The position numbers and the translations under genes were made by a program. The notes under the pieces are model-generated. The model saw only the letters and a list, made by a program, of their open reading frames with translations. It was not told the DNA's origin and ran no database searches. From Hyperoplus lanceolatus (Eukaryota; Chordata; Actinopteri; Uranoscopiformes; Ammodytidae), in contig CM049414.1 of the NCBI GenBank assembly GCA_026929865.2, positions 24,279,501 to 24,343,500 on the forward strand: a DNA stretch of 64,000 nt. Reading direction: 5' to 3'. Shown in pieces: positions 37,301 to 48,414 of the stretch; the stretch's first letter is position 1; every line of letters begins with the position of its first letter.

Positions 37301-40300
37301 ATGAATCCACCTGACATAAATCTGTTCAGTGGCACAGACGTTAAAAAGCATACAATACAAATAGGTTTATTAATCTGAATGTAGAGCATGTCACGATGTG
37401 TAAGGTGGCCGCCTATGAACGGACCGAGGGCTGAGAACAAGGCTACTGATCAGATAAATTATCGGTCAAACATAAAATCATCAGGAAATGATAAAAACAT
37501 CCCGATGGAGATTTTTATGGAGTGATTTTGCTTCAAACTTTACAGGGACGCGTGTGACAGTGACACTCTTTCTTCAGTCGGAGCTGCAGCGTAAAGTGAA
37601 AACAAACTTAGGGTAGGACTAACCACCTCCCGAGCAGGTTAGACCCACGGCGTATGTTGCCGCAGTAACTGACCCTCGGTTGCGCTGAACCTGCTACCTG
37701 AAACGGAAAACCCAGAGTTTCCACCAACTCAGAGCGAACAAACTCTGGGTTGCCTCAAAACCAGCTACCTGAAACAGGCCCCTGACTGAAGAAAGAGTGT
37801 CACTGTCACACGCGTCCCTGTACAGTTTGAAGCAAAATCACTCCATAGAAATCTCCATCGGGATGTTTTTATCATTTCCTGATGATTTTACGTTTGACCG
37901 ATCATTTATCTGATCAGTAGCCTTGTTCTCAGTCCGTTCATATAGGCGGCCACGTTACACATCGTGCCATGCTCTACATTCAGATTAATAAACCTATTTG
38001 TATTGTATGCTTTTTAACGTCTGTGCCACTGAACAGATTTATGTCAGGTGGATTCATGTAACGCTGCGGCTGCACGCGATTGTTACTGTTCACTTGTGCG
38101 ATCCTAAAGTCACAGACGAGCCTCGTTAAATAGCCTAATATGAAAATAAAAATTATATAATAATTTAAACTGTGATCACTTGAGGAAAATGGATCTGGTA
38201 ATAAATCCATCAGGCTCTTCAATGGAAACTGTCACCTATATGTCTGTTTACTGCACAGTATTAGGCCATAGCTTGCCAACATATTATCCAGCGAATATAA
38301 AACACTGTCAGTAATGCTGTGCCGCGCCAACTTTATACTTTACTGCTGATATGCGTAACTTTTTAAAATAGACTATGGCTTCTCATAAGGAAGCAAAATT
38401 ATTCTCTTGACAAAAAATGTTTGCTCTGTTTTTTTTCTGATTTGCAGAGGAGATTAGATCAGAGTTATGAGACAATATCCCGTTAATTCTTCTCCAAGGT
38501 ACCATAAGCTCATTCGTTAATATTTCTAACTCTAGTGGGAGGAGCCGAGATTTCTTTTTTCTTTTTTGAGAAGTGGAGAAGTGGGAGGATCAAGCATTTG
38601 TTTCTTCTGTTTCCATGGTGAATCATGTTATCAGCGATCCATTGACGATGGCTTTTACGCACGTGATCAACCTAGAGTGAACACGCTCAGAGTTGATTGA
38701 CCCAACGCTGATCCACTATTCTGAAACCCAAAACCCAGAGTTGCTCGTCAACCCTGCGCTCTGAGTTGACCAACTCAGAGCGCAGGATTAAACTCAGAGT
38801 ATATAAAACCAGCTACCTGAAATAGGCCCCAGGTAGAGACTCAACATTTATATCTTTTTCTACTTAACTCACAGTGAAGAAAGACATTTTAGACACTGAG
38901 ACATTTTGTATTTCTATTTTTTTGTTTTGTTTAACAAGTGAATGGTTAAATGTTTTGTAAAGCTCTACACACTGGCCCAGTATTATGAAATGTTTCTCAC
39001 TTGAAAAACGCCACCAACAAACTGCTAAACACGTTCTGGTGCTTCTGATTTTTTTTCTGATAACTTTTCTTCACTGACATTACTGTTCAGCTCCTACAGA
39101 TGGTCCAGACTGTTCTGTTGTGAACTACGTGATGGTGGCTATGCGTGTGGCTGAATTTCTCCTCATTACTGTGATCACTGTTCTCCTCATCAGAGCTCGA
39201 GGTGAGAACATTCAGACCAACGTTTGTTTAGAGCGATTAACACAAAGTGTGAGTTTAGAGCTGAAATGTTTCTCTGTGGTTTATCTTCCAGTGAACCAGA
39301 GAAGACCTGATGACACCACTGTGAGTTTAACATCTAATATGAAGTGAACTGACGTGTTACATTAACATTGTGTAGAAAGGAAGGACCACTGGAAGTCAGT
39401 GTAAATGAATAAAGGACAATTTAACCACTGTTACTGAGCACTGACTAGCTTTAAATGGAACTTGTGTTTTATTGTGATGTTGTGTCTTGAATTTTATTTT
39501 AGTTTTAGTTTTTAATGTGACTGTGAATGTCTCACTGTTTGTGTTGCTCCAGGTTTCATACTCAGTGAGAAGCAGAAGAGTGAGGCGTTCAGGAGCAGCA
39601 GACAATCAGGTAAAGATCAGATCAGACAGTAACTCATGGTGCATTCAGGTTCTACTAATTTAATCTGTGAACTGATTTTAGTTTCAACACATCGTCAATT
39701 GGCTGAAGAAAATCATATACGGTAACAAAATGTATGGATTATTCATAATAATAATAATAATAATTCATTTTATTTGAGGGCGCCTTTCAAAGCACCCAAG
39801 GTCACCTTACAGGGCATAGTTAAAAAACAAAATCAACAATGATAAAAAACAAGAACAAGACACATTAAAACAATTTACACAGGGGTGGTGAGATGTGTGG
39901 TAGACAATGAATTATATGGAATATGACAGTTTGAAAAGATGGGTTTTTAGATGGGTCTTGAATGTGGAAAGAGTGTCGGAGTTACGGATGACAGGTGTGA
40001 GGGCATTCCAGAGGTGGGGGGCAGATCGGCTGAATGCCCTGGACCCCATGGTAACCAGACGGGCGGGTGGAACAGTAAGTTGAGTGGAAGAGGAGGACCG
40101 GAGAGTGCGGGTGGGGGTGTTGATGTGTAGGAGTTCACAGATGTATGGAGGGGCGAGGTTGTGGAGGGCCTTGAAGGTGAGGAGCAGAATCTTGTAGTGG
40201 ATGCGGGTTTTGACCGGGAGCCAGTGAAGCTGCTGAAGGACAGGAGTGATGTGATTAATGGAGGGGGTTCTGGTGATGATACGGGCGGCAGAGTTCTGGA

Positions 40301-41236
40301 CCAGTTGGAGTTTACGGATGGACTTGAGGGGGAGACCGAAGAGGAGGGAGTTACAATAATCAATGCGGGAAGTGACCAGGGTGTGAACCAAGATGGCTGT
40401 GCTATGGGGTGTGAGGGATGGGCGGAGGCGGTTGATGTTGCGGAGATGGTAATAGGCAGACCTGGTGATGTTATTGATGTGTGCTTGGAATGATAGTGTG
40501 CTGTCAAGGATGACACCCAGACTCTTAACCTGAGGGGAGGGGGAGACTGAGGTGTTGTCGATAGTGATGGAAAAGCTGTCAGGTTTTGTGAGGGTTGATT
40601 TGGTGCCGATGAGGAGAATTTCTGTTTTATTGCTGTTGAGTTTGAGGAAGTTGCAGGTGAACCAGGATTTTATTTCTTGTAGGCAATCGGAGAGGGAGGT
40701 GGGAGGAAGGGTAGAAGTGGGCTTGGTGGATATGTAGAGCTGGGTGTCATCCGCGTAGCAGTGAAAATGGATGTTGAATTTACGGAAAATATGGCCAAGG
40801 GGAAGTAGATAGATGATGAACAGGAGGGGGCCTAGGACAGAACCCTGGGGAACACCGGTAGTGACTGGAAGTGACTGGGATTTGAAAGTTTTGAGTTGGA
40901 TGAACTGAGTGCGGCCGGAGAGATATGATTTAAACCAGTGCAGGGGTGTGTCAGTGATACCAATGGAGGCCAGTCTGTCAAGGAGGATGTTGTGTGAAAT
41001 GGTGTCGAAGGCCGCACTCAGATCAAGGAGGATGAGAATGGTGAGATGTCCGGAGTCTGCTGCCATGAGAAGGTCATTGGTGATTTTAACAAGGGCTGTC
41101 ATTGTTCAGATTCAACAGCTATGTGTTCCAGTCTAACTGCTGTGTGATGCTGTTCCAGGTGCATCATGATGGAGATGAGGACACAGTGGACTATGACGAC
41201 GTTGGAGAACCTTCTGCTTCTGTCAGAATCCACTGA
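28213..41236 (+). CDS. gene 4: two-Ig-domain type II receptor stretched by insertions
   Basis: Exons: leader 28213-28273; D1 28556-28888; D2 35804-36097 (a donor at 36085 is also possible, in frame); stalk from 36210; TM 39100-39201; 39292-39320; 39553-39609; last 41159-41236. D1 (LSCENV, DQC, TTW, ANCS, YYCQQ) and D2 (LNCSV, KWLF, FASVT, LTCEV) are intact. The TM has the [10 protein letters not shown] Arg/Glu pair and the tail ends in VDYDDV. Intron 2 has grown to 6.9 kb by LINE insertions. The stalk exon has lost its donor to a 2.6-kb insertion at 36266. All Ig, stalk and TM exons begin and end in the same phase, so skipping the stalk exon gives a 317-aa open frame. I rate it potentially expressed in stalk-less form; RNA would decide. 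The last intron holds another LINE. Confidence 0.65.
28280..28368. repeat. (CA)n microsatellite after the leader exon
   Basis: Interrupted CA repeat behind the exon 1 donor of gene 4, as in genes 3 and 5. Confidence 0.95.
29153..29596 (-). pseudogene. C-terminal part of the interrupted LINE ORF2
   Basis: 147 codons ending the ORF2 whose main part is at 31470-34264. A zinc-knuckle-like cluster CTFC...FYCPFYH is visible, as in the zf-RVT region of LINE proteins. It is separated from the rest of the frame by the + strand LINE. Confidence 0.7.
29600..31468 (+). mobile_element. 5'-truncated LINE (L2/CR1-like) nested in the minus-strand LINE
   Basis: Carries only the reverse-transcriptase part and a 3' end reading gggaccttcctggtgaaataaaggtt followed by (TAAA)n, a typical fish L2-type tail. 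It interrupts ORF2 of the older LINE, so it is the younger insertion. The left edge is approximate. Confidence 0.8.
29702..31205 (+). pseudogene. reverse transcriptase of the nested LINE, frameshifted
   Basis: Two frames, 29702-30661 and 30687-31205, together cover RT and C-terminal domain. Visible motifs are [42 protein letters not shown], the catalytic YADDT and YKYLGIWLD. The frame breaks near 30650-30690, and the 5' endonuclease part is absent through truncation. Not host coding. Confidence 0.8.
31448..34264 (-). pseudogene. LINE ORF2 (endonuclease and reverse transcriptase), interrupted
   Basis: A 938-codon frame on the minus strand. The N-terminal APE-type endonuclease is seen in SLNETHLKG, the GDFNSR motif and PDHSLL. 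The RT is seen in [45 protein letters not shown] and the catalytic YADDI. The last few codons are read from the tail of the inserted LINE, so the true C-terminus is at 29153-29596. Apart from that break the frame is remarkably intact, pointing to a recent element. Confidence 0.8.
34367..35174 (-). pseudogene. LINE ORF1 with a frameshift
   Basis: The first frame (35174-34707) contains a long coiled coil (heptads around [20 protein letters not shown]). The second (34744-34367) continues in another frame with a basic, RNA-binding-like C-terminus. The break is near 34740-34750. This is the nucleic-acid-binding ORF1 of the minus-strand LINE. Confidence 0.6.
36266..38830. mobile_element. compound Harbinger-like MITE with interlocked inverted repeats
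   Basis: Four blocks lie in the order A (36266-36469), B (36470-37577), A' (37578-37782), B' (37783-38830), where A' and B' are the inverted copies of A and B. The ends are GGGGCCTGTTTCAGG and the complement of GGGGCCTATTTCAGG. The twin 80-codon frames at 37136-37378 (+) and 37980-38222 (-) are the same sequence in the two B arms, not a protein gene. The insertion lands at the donor of the gene 4 stalk exon. Confidence 0.75.
39748..41105 (-). mobile_element. 5'-truncated LINE (L2/Rex1-like) in the last intron of gene 4
   Basis: On the minus strand the RT frame spans 41102-39912 and the 3' end runs into (ATT)n, seen as (AAT)n at 39748-39768 on +. A 3' fragment of the same family, also minus strand, is at 56322-56530 in gene 7. 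Confidence 0.8.
39912..41102 (-). pseudogene. LINE reverse transcriptase, N-terminally truncated
   Basis: 396 open codons with [35 protein letters not shown], catalytic YADDTQLY and a C-terminal LQWLPV-type domain ([21 protein letters not shown], positions near 40180). The endonuclease domain is missing. The frame is uninterrupted, so the insertion is young. Mobile-element coding, not part of gene 4. Confidence 0.8.
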
Positions 41237-41876
41237 TCAACAACTTCAACATCAACTCACCAGAGAAATGACTCCGCTGCAGCTTTACATTTCTTCAAAG
41301 CATTATTTAGCATGAAGGGTCGCTACCATCTGAAGTAGCTTAGCATGACCCCACCTTTATCACCCGCTATTCAGCTGATAGCAGTAGGGCATTGGTCAAC
41401 AGAGGAGAGTCAAAGGAAGGAAAGGGTTTAAAAATGTCTTAAATGCTTAAAGTGCTCATATGGTTTCTCATTTTTATACTGAGGTATGATTTTTTTATAA
41501 GATAATTCTTGGAATTTTTCATGCTTTTCATGCTTTCATGACAGTGTTGTAGAGACAGAGGTGAAATGGGGCAGAGGGGGGAAGACATGCAGAGAACGGA
41601 CCCGGGCGGGATTGGAACCCGGGTCTGCTGCAGGGCCTTGGTCCGGTAGGTGACGCCCTTAACCACTGCGACTAGATATGAGGCCTGTGTCTGTACAAGA
41701 CAGGGTGTGGTCAAAGTGCAGCTACAGGAGGAGAGAGAGAGAAGTAAAGAAAGAATGATATATAATGATGCTTCTAGTGATTTTTATTCGTGATATGCCA
41801 TAAAGTCAATTGATTGCTTGTGTTTGCTTTTCTTACCTTATACGTCCTTATTGTATCCTGACCAAGTTCCACCTCT
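41237..41876. repeat. 3' flank of gene 4 with a family 1 SINE
   Basis: Copy of the type II 3' flank (compare 9693 on). A family 1 SINE on the minus strand occupies about 41497-41675, with its tRNA-like head degraded. Confidence 0.65.
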
Positions 41877-42799
41877 TAAAGCGGCTACGAGTAACATTTA
41901 AATATCTTTTAAACAGCCTCACGTTTCCTCTGATAATCATAAATTACCTTTAACAGCAAACGAGACCATCAGTGCAAAGAAAGACGTTTTTAAATAGTTT
42001 TTATTACTGCTTTTGGTCTGGTCGCACACCCAGTCCGATTTTCGGTTCGCTCGTGCAGGCTCTATGGTCACATATTGGTCGCAGATTTCAGTGTGGGGCA
42101 GCAACGTGAATTGAGAAGCCTATCCCTCCAGGTGAGGGAAGGGGAGCGGGAGCCTTGTTTGATACAGTTATTTGTCGTCATAATGACTGATAACGGGGCT
42201 GAACCATCAAAGAAAAAAAAGAAAATGCAATGAAGAGAAGCTAAAAGGGAGAGTGATATAGGCTAGGGGGGGACGAGGGCATTGCCATGCAACGTGCATA
42301 CAATTTCACGAGAGCGAAACTAGACTGCAGTGTTTACTCCTAAATGAATGAGCGGTTGGTACTAACACAAAGTTTGCTTTGCTTCACCATCATCAGATAA
42401 CCATTATCTGAAATAGTCATTATTTACATCAACAACACAAACACATTACCTCATCGTGATCAATACTAACTGCCGTCCATCGTTCATTCGCTTTCTGTGA
42501 GGAGTCGGACACGTCTTTCAGCTCCGTGAGAGAGAGTAGTTAGCAATCAGCATTGCAATCAGGTGCGTGTGGCAGTGACTGGCATTAGTTCATGCAGTGT
42601 CAAAACCACTCTCACGGAGCCGAAAAGAGTCCTCACACTTTCAACACACGGACATGCACTATATTGCTCCCTTCTCAGTTCACACTCATGTGCCTGGCAC
42701 GCGCTAGTAAACAGCTTTGCGACAGCGGGCGTCGTAAAAATACTACCGTTTTTGTCCATAGGGGACGCCAACGTGCCATGTTACTCGTAGTGGCTTTAA
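41877..42799. mobile_element. large TTAA element, copy 3
   Basis: Same orientation as copy 2: TTAA-AGCGGCTACGAGTAAC to GTTACTCGTAGTGGC-TTTAA. It contains small deletions relative to copy 2. With copy 2 it forms direct repeats around gene 4. Confidence 0.75.
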
Positions 42800-43397
42800 C
42801 TCTAACTCTAACTTTAAAATGTTAGATTGGAGCTTTCCATGTTCTGAGGCAACTTTTGAATCATTTACTCTTGATTTAATAAGTTGTATATATTTACTGA
42901 GCTTGCTGAATAAAACCAGGTGGATCTTTTGATCGACTGAAAAAGACAGAACTCTCACTCATTCTTTCTGCTTCTTCACTCCTCCTGCTAGAGGCTTTCT
43001 ACCACGCTCTGGAAAGAACCCTGAGAGTCAATCACAAACCAGTTAAGCAGTAATCAAGATCAAAATCAGCAAGACTAAAAAAACTGTTTACAAAGGCGAG
43101 GAGAAGCTGTGGGCATCATCACCGCATGTCTAGCGCTTGGTCTTGGGGGTTGCGGTGATGGATTTGGGTAAGTTGAACTGTGTGTCGTCTGCACAGAAGT
43201 GGAACAAGCAACTAGTCTTGTACATAAAGTATGAAGCACGGAAAACCATCTAGACAACAGGTAAGGTATTGATGTAAAACAAACTCGGCTACCACAGATG
43301 TGCACAAAATACATGTGTGTTGATGTCAAACAAATTTCCTTTGACGACTTCATGAACAGACCTGTGACTGCATTAGGACTGGCTATTCCTCCTTTCT

Positions 43398-43458
<61 letters not shown>

Positions 43459-43485
43459 AGAGAGAGAGGGAGGGAAGGAGGGAGG

Positions 43486-43554
<69 letters not shown>

Positions 43555-44060
43555 TCCACCTTGATGGACATTTGTCTTTGGCCTCTCCCTATCTGTTATC
43601 TGTTCATCATTACAGGCTAAACACCTCCAGATCTCTGCTGCTGTTGTACCCACACTCACACTTAAACACTTCCCCTTTAGTTCTCAGAAAAGACCTCAGA
43701 AATTAAATGAGGAACCAACAGCTCTCAGACTGTTGAAATATGATCTTTTATGTCTTTCCCCAACTGTTACAGAATCACCATATTGCACCAAGGACATCAA
43801 GAGTTAAATTAATTCACTCACCTGTCTGTTAACGTGCTGTCAAACATCACAGTGAATCTTTGAGTCTGTTTTATGATAAACAACATATAAAGAACACAAG
43901 TTGCAAAACATTTATCTTAACAAACAATCTTCACACATTGACTTCCTCATTCCTCTACTTCTTCTTCTTGTCAGAACGTCACGTAATTGTGAAAAAAGCA
44001 CAGAGTGACTGGACAAAGTGAGAGACTCAAAACCAGCAAATGAGATGTAAATATAATCAT
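42800..44060. repeat. spacer copy and promoter flank of gene 5
   Basis: Shared intergenic blocks (42840-43020, 43560-43700) and the promoter-proximal stretch (43740-44060) conserved with genes 3 and 4. A fragment near 43120-43210 resembles minus-strand LINE sequence also seen at 10720 and 50760. Confidence 0.6.
43398..43554. repeat. (GA)n, (GGGA)n and (GATA)n microsatellite
   Basis: Pure simple repeat. The Leu/Ser-rich and Arg/Glu-rich frames across it are artefacts. Confidence 0.98.
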
Positions 44061-44069
44061 GAGGAAGTG
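44061..44069 (+). promoter_or_regulatory. ETS/PU.1-like site of gene 5
   Basis: GAGGAAGTG, 99 bp before the ATG at 44160. Confidence 0.5.
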
Positions 44070-44225
44070 GCATCATTCTAATAACGACGAAAAGCAGTTG
44101 CAGAATCACTCGATGAAAGCAGCACAACTTGAGAAACTTTTGAGAGACGGACAATCACTATGGCTGAGTTCAAATGGATTAAAGTGTCTTTATATTTTGC
44201 AGCGCTGCTTCAGTTTACAGGTAAG

Positions 44226-44238
44226 AACACACACACAC

Positions 44239-44333
<95 letters not shown>
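44226..44333. repeat. (CA)n/(GCAC)n microsatellite after the leader exon
   Basis: Behind the exon 1 donor of gene 5; Thr/His frames are artefacts. Confidence 0.97.
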
Positions 44334-45769
44334 CTACTTATATACTGTATAACTGTATCAACCTTATTAAAGGTTCTTCATTGATCAAATCTGTTTGGAA
44401 GTGGATGATAGAGGAAATAGATTGTCAAACATATTACATTTAGAAACAATTTCTCTCATCTTCTCAACAGCAGAAGCAAAAGGAGGGTCCTCCACTGTCA
44501 GAGATGGAGATGATGTCACTTTGTCTTGTGAAAATGTGATTAAGGATCAGCATCAGTGCGACAGTACAACCTGGTTTTTCAGTTGTTCAAAATGCACAAC
44601 AGCAGTATAGCTGGTTAAAGATGGGCGGATAGGTGAAACCAAATCAGACAGACTGAATGTCACAGCGAAGTGTTCTCTGGTTATTAAGAAGGTCACAGAT
44701 GAGGATGCTGGTCGTTACAGATTTGAACAGTTCAAATCAGGAACACAAGAAGTTCCAGATGCTTTGGTTGATCTGTCTGTTGTTACCAGTGAGTATTTAC
44801 ATCATGATGTTTTCAGCTCAAACTGTCTTAGAACACAATACAGAAACGTTATAATAATCATGATTACAGTGATGAAGTTATTTTTTCTCTTGTTGTCTCT
44901 CTCTCATATTATCTCCATCTCCACCAGCGACTGAACATAAGGACGATGGTGAGGTGACGTTAGACTGCTCTGTGTCCACGTATGATCAATGTAACCACAC
45001 AGTGAAGTGGCTGTTTAATGGTACAGATGTGGTCAAATATAATGAAAAGATGAAGATAGAGGGGTCTGCATGCAAAGCCTCAGTGACCATTCTGTCGTCA
45101 CATGACATTTATACATCGAGGGATAAACTACTGACATGTGAAGTGACTGGACAGAAGTTTCCCTTCAGACTTCAGCCCTCAGGTGAGAATATGTTGAACT
45201 GTTTAAAGTCACCTCAGAATGATGAGAATAATCACCTAAAATATTTGTTGTATTTTGAGTATTTTCATTTTTAATATTACATCAGAGCACAGGTTTCATA
45301 CTGAACAGTTGGTTGAGTTGTGTTTGTCTGTTCAGGTGAGGACACAACAACAGCTCCAACAGAATCAACAACAACTGAAAACAGCAGAAAAGCAAAAACT
45401 ACAACGACAGCGTCTACAACCGATAAGTCTTCAACTAAACCACCAGGTAGAGACTTTACTTTTTGAATGTTTGAAAAGCTCACAGTCATGAATCAGTATT
45501 TTAAAATGTTTCTTACATTTGTGCAGACCCAATGAACGAAGAAAAGAAAGAAAAGAAAGGTTAAAGAATTTTCTCAAACCACATCCATGCATCTCTTCAA
45601 CTTCTGCTCTTTGTTTCAGTAACACGTGTTTTCATGGTCTTTCCAGGTTGGTGGGTGTACGTCCTTGTGGCTGGAGCTTTACTGGCACTTTTGAATAATA
45701 GTTGTGACAGTCATCAGATGGAAGAGAACTAAAGGTGAGAACACAGATTAATTTATTATTAAGTAATTA

Positions 45770-45880
45770 ATAAATTTTTTTTTTTTAAAAAAAAAATTGG
45801 TTTTTGGGTGGGGAAGACGTTGTCTTTTCTTTTTTTTTTAAACAAAAAAAAAAAAAGATGTTATTTTTGGATTTTAAAAA

Positions 45881-45913
<33 letters not shown>

Positions 45914-45975
45914 AAAGAATAAATGTTGTTTTATTTTTTTAAAAAAAAAAAAAAAATAAAAAAAAAAAAGAAGAG
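45770..45975. repeat. poly-A/poly-T low-complexity tract
   Basis: Runs of A and T, many over 8 bases, broken by short unique words. It stands where two exons should be in gene 5. It may be a decayed repeat or a poorly assembled stretch. Confidence 0.85.
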
Positions 45976-46162
45976 ACATAATCTAAAATGTTGACTTTTA
46001 TTAAAATAAAAGAGTCAGTAAATATTTTCATGTAACTGAGCATCCATTTTGTTTCTCTGTGTCTTCTCTGTGCAGGCTGATCCTGAAGAGGGTGTTGCCT
46101 ACGCCTCCGTCAGCTACACCAAGAAGACCAACAGTGAAGGACGGGTAAGATGTCTGATTGGT

Positions 46163-46265
46163 TACAGTGATGGATGGATTGATGGAAAGATGGATGGATG
46201 GATGGATGGATGGATGGATGGATGGATGGATGGATGGATGGATGGATGGATGGATGGATGGATGG
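46163..46265. repeat. (GGAT)n microsatellite
   Basis: Same intron position as in fragment 2, right after the first ITIM exon. Confidence 0.97.
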
Positions 46266-46582
46266 CCTGTGTTAGTTAATGTTGTGTAGTTTATGAGTTG
46301 TGCTGTGTGTCTGTTGTGTTCCAGGATGAAGATGAAGATGAAGCAGTGACCTACGCCACAGTGAAAGTTCCCTCTTCTGCTGCTGATCCCAGCGCCCTCT
46401 ACGCCACCGTCAACAAACCAAAGAAATAACAGACAGTATAGATACAGCTCATGTCATTACAGTTAGTATACACTGACTGAGAGAGGTATTCTATCAGATT
46501 GTATGATCATGTGGAGTTATGGCTGTTAAAAGCCTTTTTTCTCCAGAAGGGGTCTTAGTTTGTTAACCAGTAGTAGTGGTAG

Positions 46583-46862
46583 TAGGCGGCTGTGGGGAAG
46601 TGGGTAGAGCGGTTGTCCACTGGGTTTCAGGGTCCGTGGTTTGATCCCCTGTCTCCCCGCCACATGTCCAAGTGTCCCTGGGCAAGACACTGAACCCTAA
46701 ATTACTCCCGATAGTTAGCTTGCATCCTGCATGGTAGCTGCTGCTATTGGTGTATGAATGAGTGTGTGATTGGGTGAATGTGTACAAAACAATGTAAAGC
46801 GCTTTGGGTCTGTGATTAAACAGGCAAAAGCACAATATAAGTGGAGTTCATTTACCATTGTA
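46583..46862 (+). mobile_element. tRNA-derived SINE, family 3 (V-SINE-like)
   Basis: Head ggcggctgtggggaagtggg with a B-box-like ggtttgatccc, the body gggcaagacactgaaccc, and a tail of the kind aaagcgctttgggtc ... ttcatttaccatt that is very common in teleosts. A related minus-strand copy lies in the BTBD9 intron (60740-60930). Confidence 0.75.
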
Positions 46863-47212
46863 GTGGTAGTAATAGTCTAACATTATACGGTATGTCTGCT
46901 TGCATTGTTAAAGAGCATACTATATGTTATTATATGCTGTCAGGATGTTTTATGTTTGTTATAGTCTGATAGGCAGTACTTATAACCTTTGTATCTCTGT
47001 ATAGATTATGTTATTATGTTGTATAAATGTATGTAGTATGAAAGTTATTAAAGTAACCTAAGATGAATTTGGAGACACTTCATCATCACTTTTTAGAGTC
47101 GAATCAAAAATGAATGAGAGGAAAATGTAAAAACTTTTAAAATGTCACTGGTTTAAATTCCAGATACTTCAGGTCAGTGGGAAAAACATGGCAGCTAGAT
47201 TCAGAAATAAAT

Positions 47213-47372
47213 GAAAGAAGATTAAGGGCACCCTGGTGAATCACTGCATAGAGAGCACACCATGCAAGAGGAATTCTTGGTGCAGAAGACCAGGGTTTGA
47301 CTCTGGTTATGGGCTGTTTAGTGCAGGACATCCCCCCACCCCCTACTGCTACTAAGTGCCTATCAAATAAAG
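47213..47372 (+). mobile_element. SINE-like repeat
   Basis: A tRNA-like B box (gggtttgactctgg) is followed by a C-rich stretch and cctatcaaataaaggtgc. A degraded relative lies at about 52770-52912 before gene 7. Family not determined. Confidence 0.45.
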
Positions 47373-47478
47373 GTGCAAACAAAAATATTAAATGTACAAC
47401 AATTTAAATTAAATAAAGGAGGATCGTAAAAGCAGATGTGGTCGTCTGCCTAAAAGAAGGAAAGGACAAATTCACAAT

Positions 47479-47487
47479 GAGGAACTA
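47479..47487 (+). promoter_or_regulatory. altered ETS-like site of gene 6
   Basis: GAGGAACTA, 113 bp before the ATG. It aligns with GAGGAAGTG of genes 3-5 and of the dead leader, but the 3' half (GTG) is changed. The GGAA core stays. Class-b promoters (genes 6 and 7) share this change. Confidence 0.35.
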
Positions 47488-47591
47488 ACACTCCACTAAT
47501 TATAGGGCGTTTCTGTTTGAACGGCACCTGTTTAGAGACTTACAAGAAGCAGAGAGAGACAGAGACAGATGGAAACAGAGAGGGAAACACC

Positions 47592-48351
47592 ATGGCTGAA
47601 ATCAGATGGATTAAAATGTCTTTACTTCTGATGCTCCTGCCGCAGTTCACAGGTAAGGATATATATTAAGGTTAAGGGAAGGTTAAGGTAACTTTATTTG
47701 TACTTGAAGGTAGATTTGGTTGCAGTTAACAATAATTGGCTGCTCACACAAACGCAGACAACATGAAACATTTATTTGAGTTGATATGAGTAAGTGAAGG
47801 AGTTTTGTGAACTCCTGGAAGTCAAGGCACGAATACAAAAGTGTGTTAATACTAAAATAGTGTGAAGATTGTTTAGTCGTATATTTATTTCTGTTTATTT
47901 TTCATATGTCTCTCCTCAGCAGCACAAACCAGGCAGCTTACCCTCTACTCCACTGTCAGAGATGGAGATGAAGTCACTTTGTCTTGTCAAAATGTGATAA
48001 AGGATCAGGGTCAGTGTGACAGTACAACCTGGCTCTTCACTGATTCAAGAAACTCAACTGTAGTAGTAGTACAGCTGGTAACACATGGACGTGTGAACGC
48101 TGGAGCCAAATCAGACAGACTGAGTATCACAGCAGACTGTTCTCTGGTCATAAAGAATGTTGCATATGAAGATGTTGGTCCTTACTACTGTCAACAGTTC
48201 AGACCAGGAGAATATCAACGTCCAGATGGTGAGGTTCATCTGTCTGTTGTTACCAGTGAGTATTTATCAGATCAAATTTTCCTGTTAGAACAAAATACTG
48301 AAACTGTACAGTGACGAAGATGACAGTGATGAAGTTATTTTCACTCTTTTG

Positions 48352-48382
<31 letters not shown>

Positions 48383-48383
48383 T

Positions 48384-48414
<31 letters not shown>

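Larger units (their letters stand above)
44160..46429 (+). pseudogene. gene 5: type I Ig receptor, inactivated
   Basis: Leader 44160-44220, D1 44471-44788, D2 44928-45182, stalk 45336-45446, TM 45647-45734, ITIM exons 46076-46144 and 46325-46429. Lesions: an in-frame TAG in D1 at 44608-44610; loss of the second canonical D1 cysteine (YRFEQF where others have YYCQQ); a one-base insertion in the TM exon near 45690 that shifts the frame; and absence of the 29-bp and 57-bp cytoplasmic exons, replaced by a poly-A/T tract. D2 (LDCSV, KWLF, KASVT, LTCEV) and the ITIM exons (VAYASV, VTYATV, ALYATV) are intact. A short secreted product from the leader and half of D1 is conceivable but unlikely to fold. 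Confidence 0.8.

Noticed and set aside
37136-38222. A conserved 80-aa protein present twice
   Set aside because: The two frames are the mirror arms of one inverted repeat in a MITE; the identity comes from the repeat, not from selection on a protein.
39947-40516. Ser/Pro-rich frames and + strand acidic frames over 40.0-41.1 kb
   Set aside because: Shadows of the minus-strand LINE reverse transcriptase in other frames.
42796-42825. Telomere-like taactctaactctaac
   Set aside because: Only about two and a half imperfect units at the edge of a TTAA element; too short to be an interstitial telomere tract.
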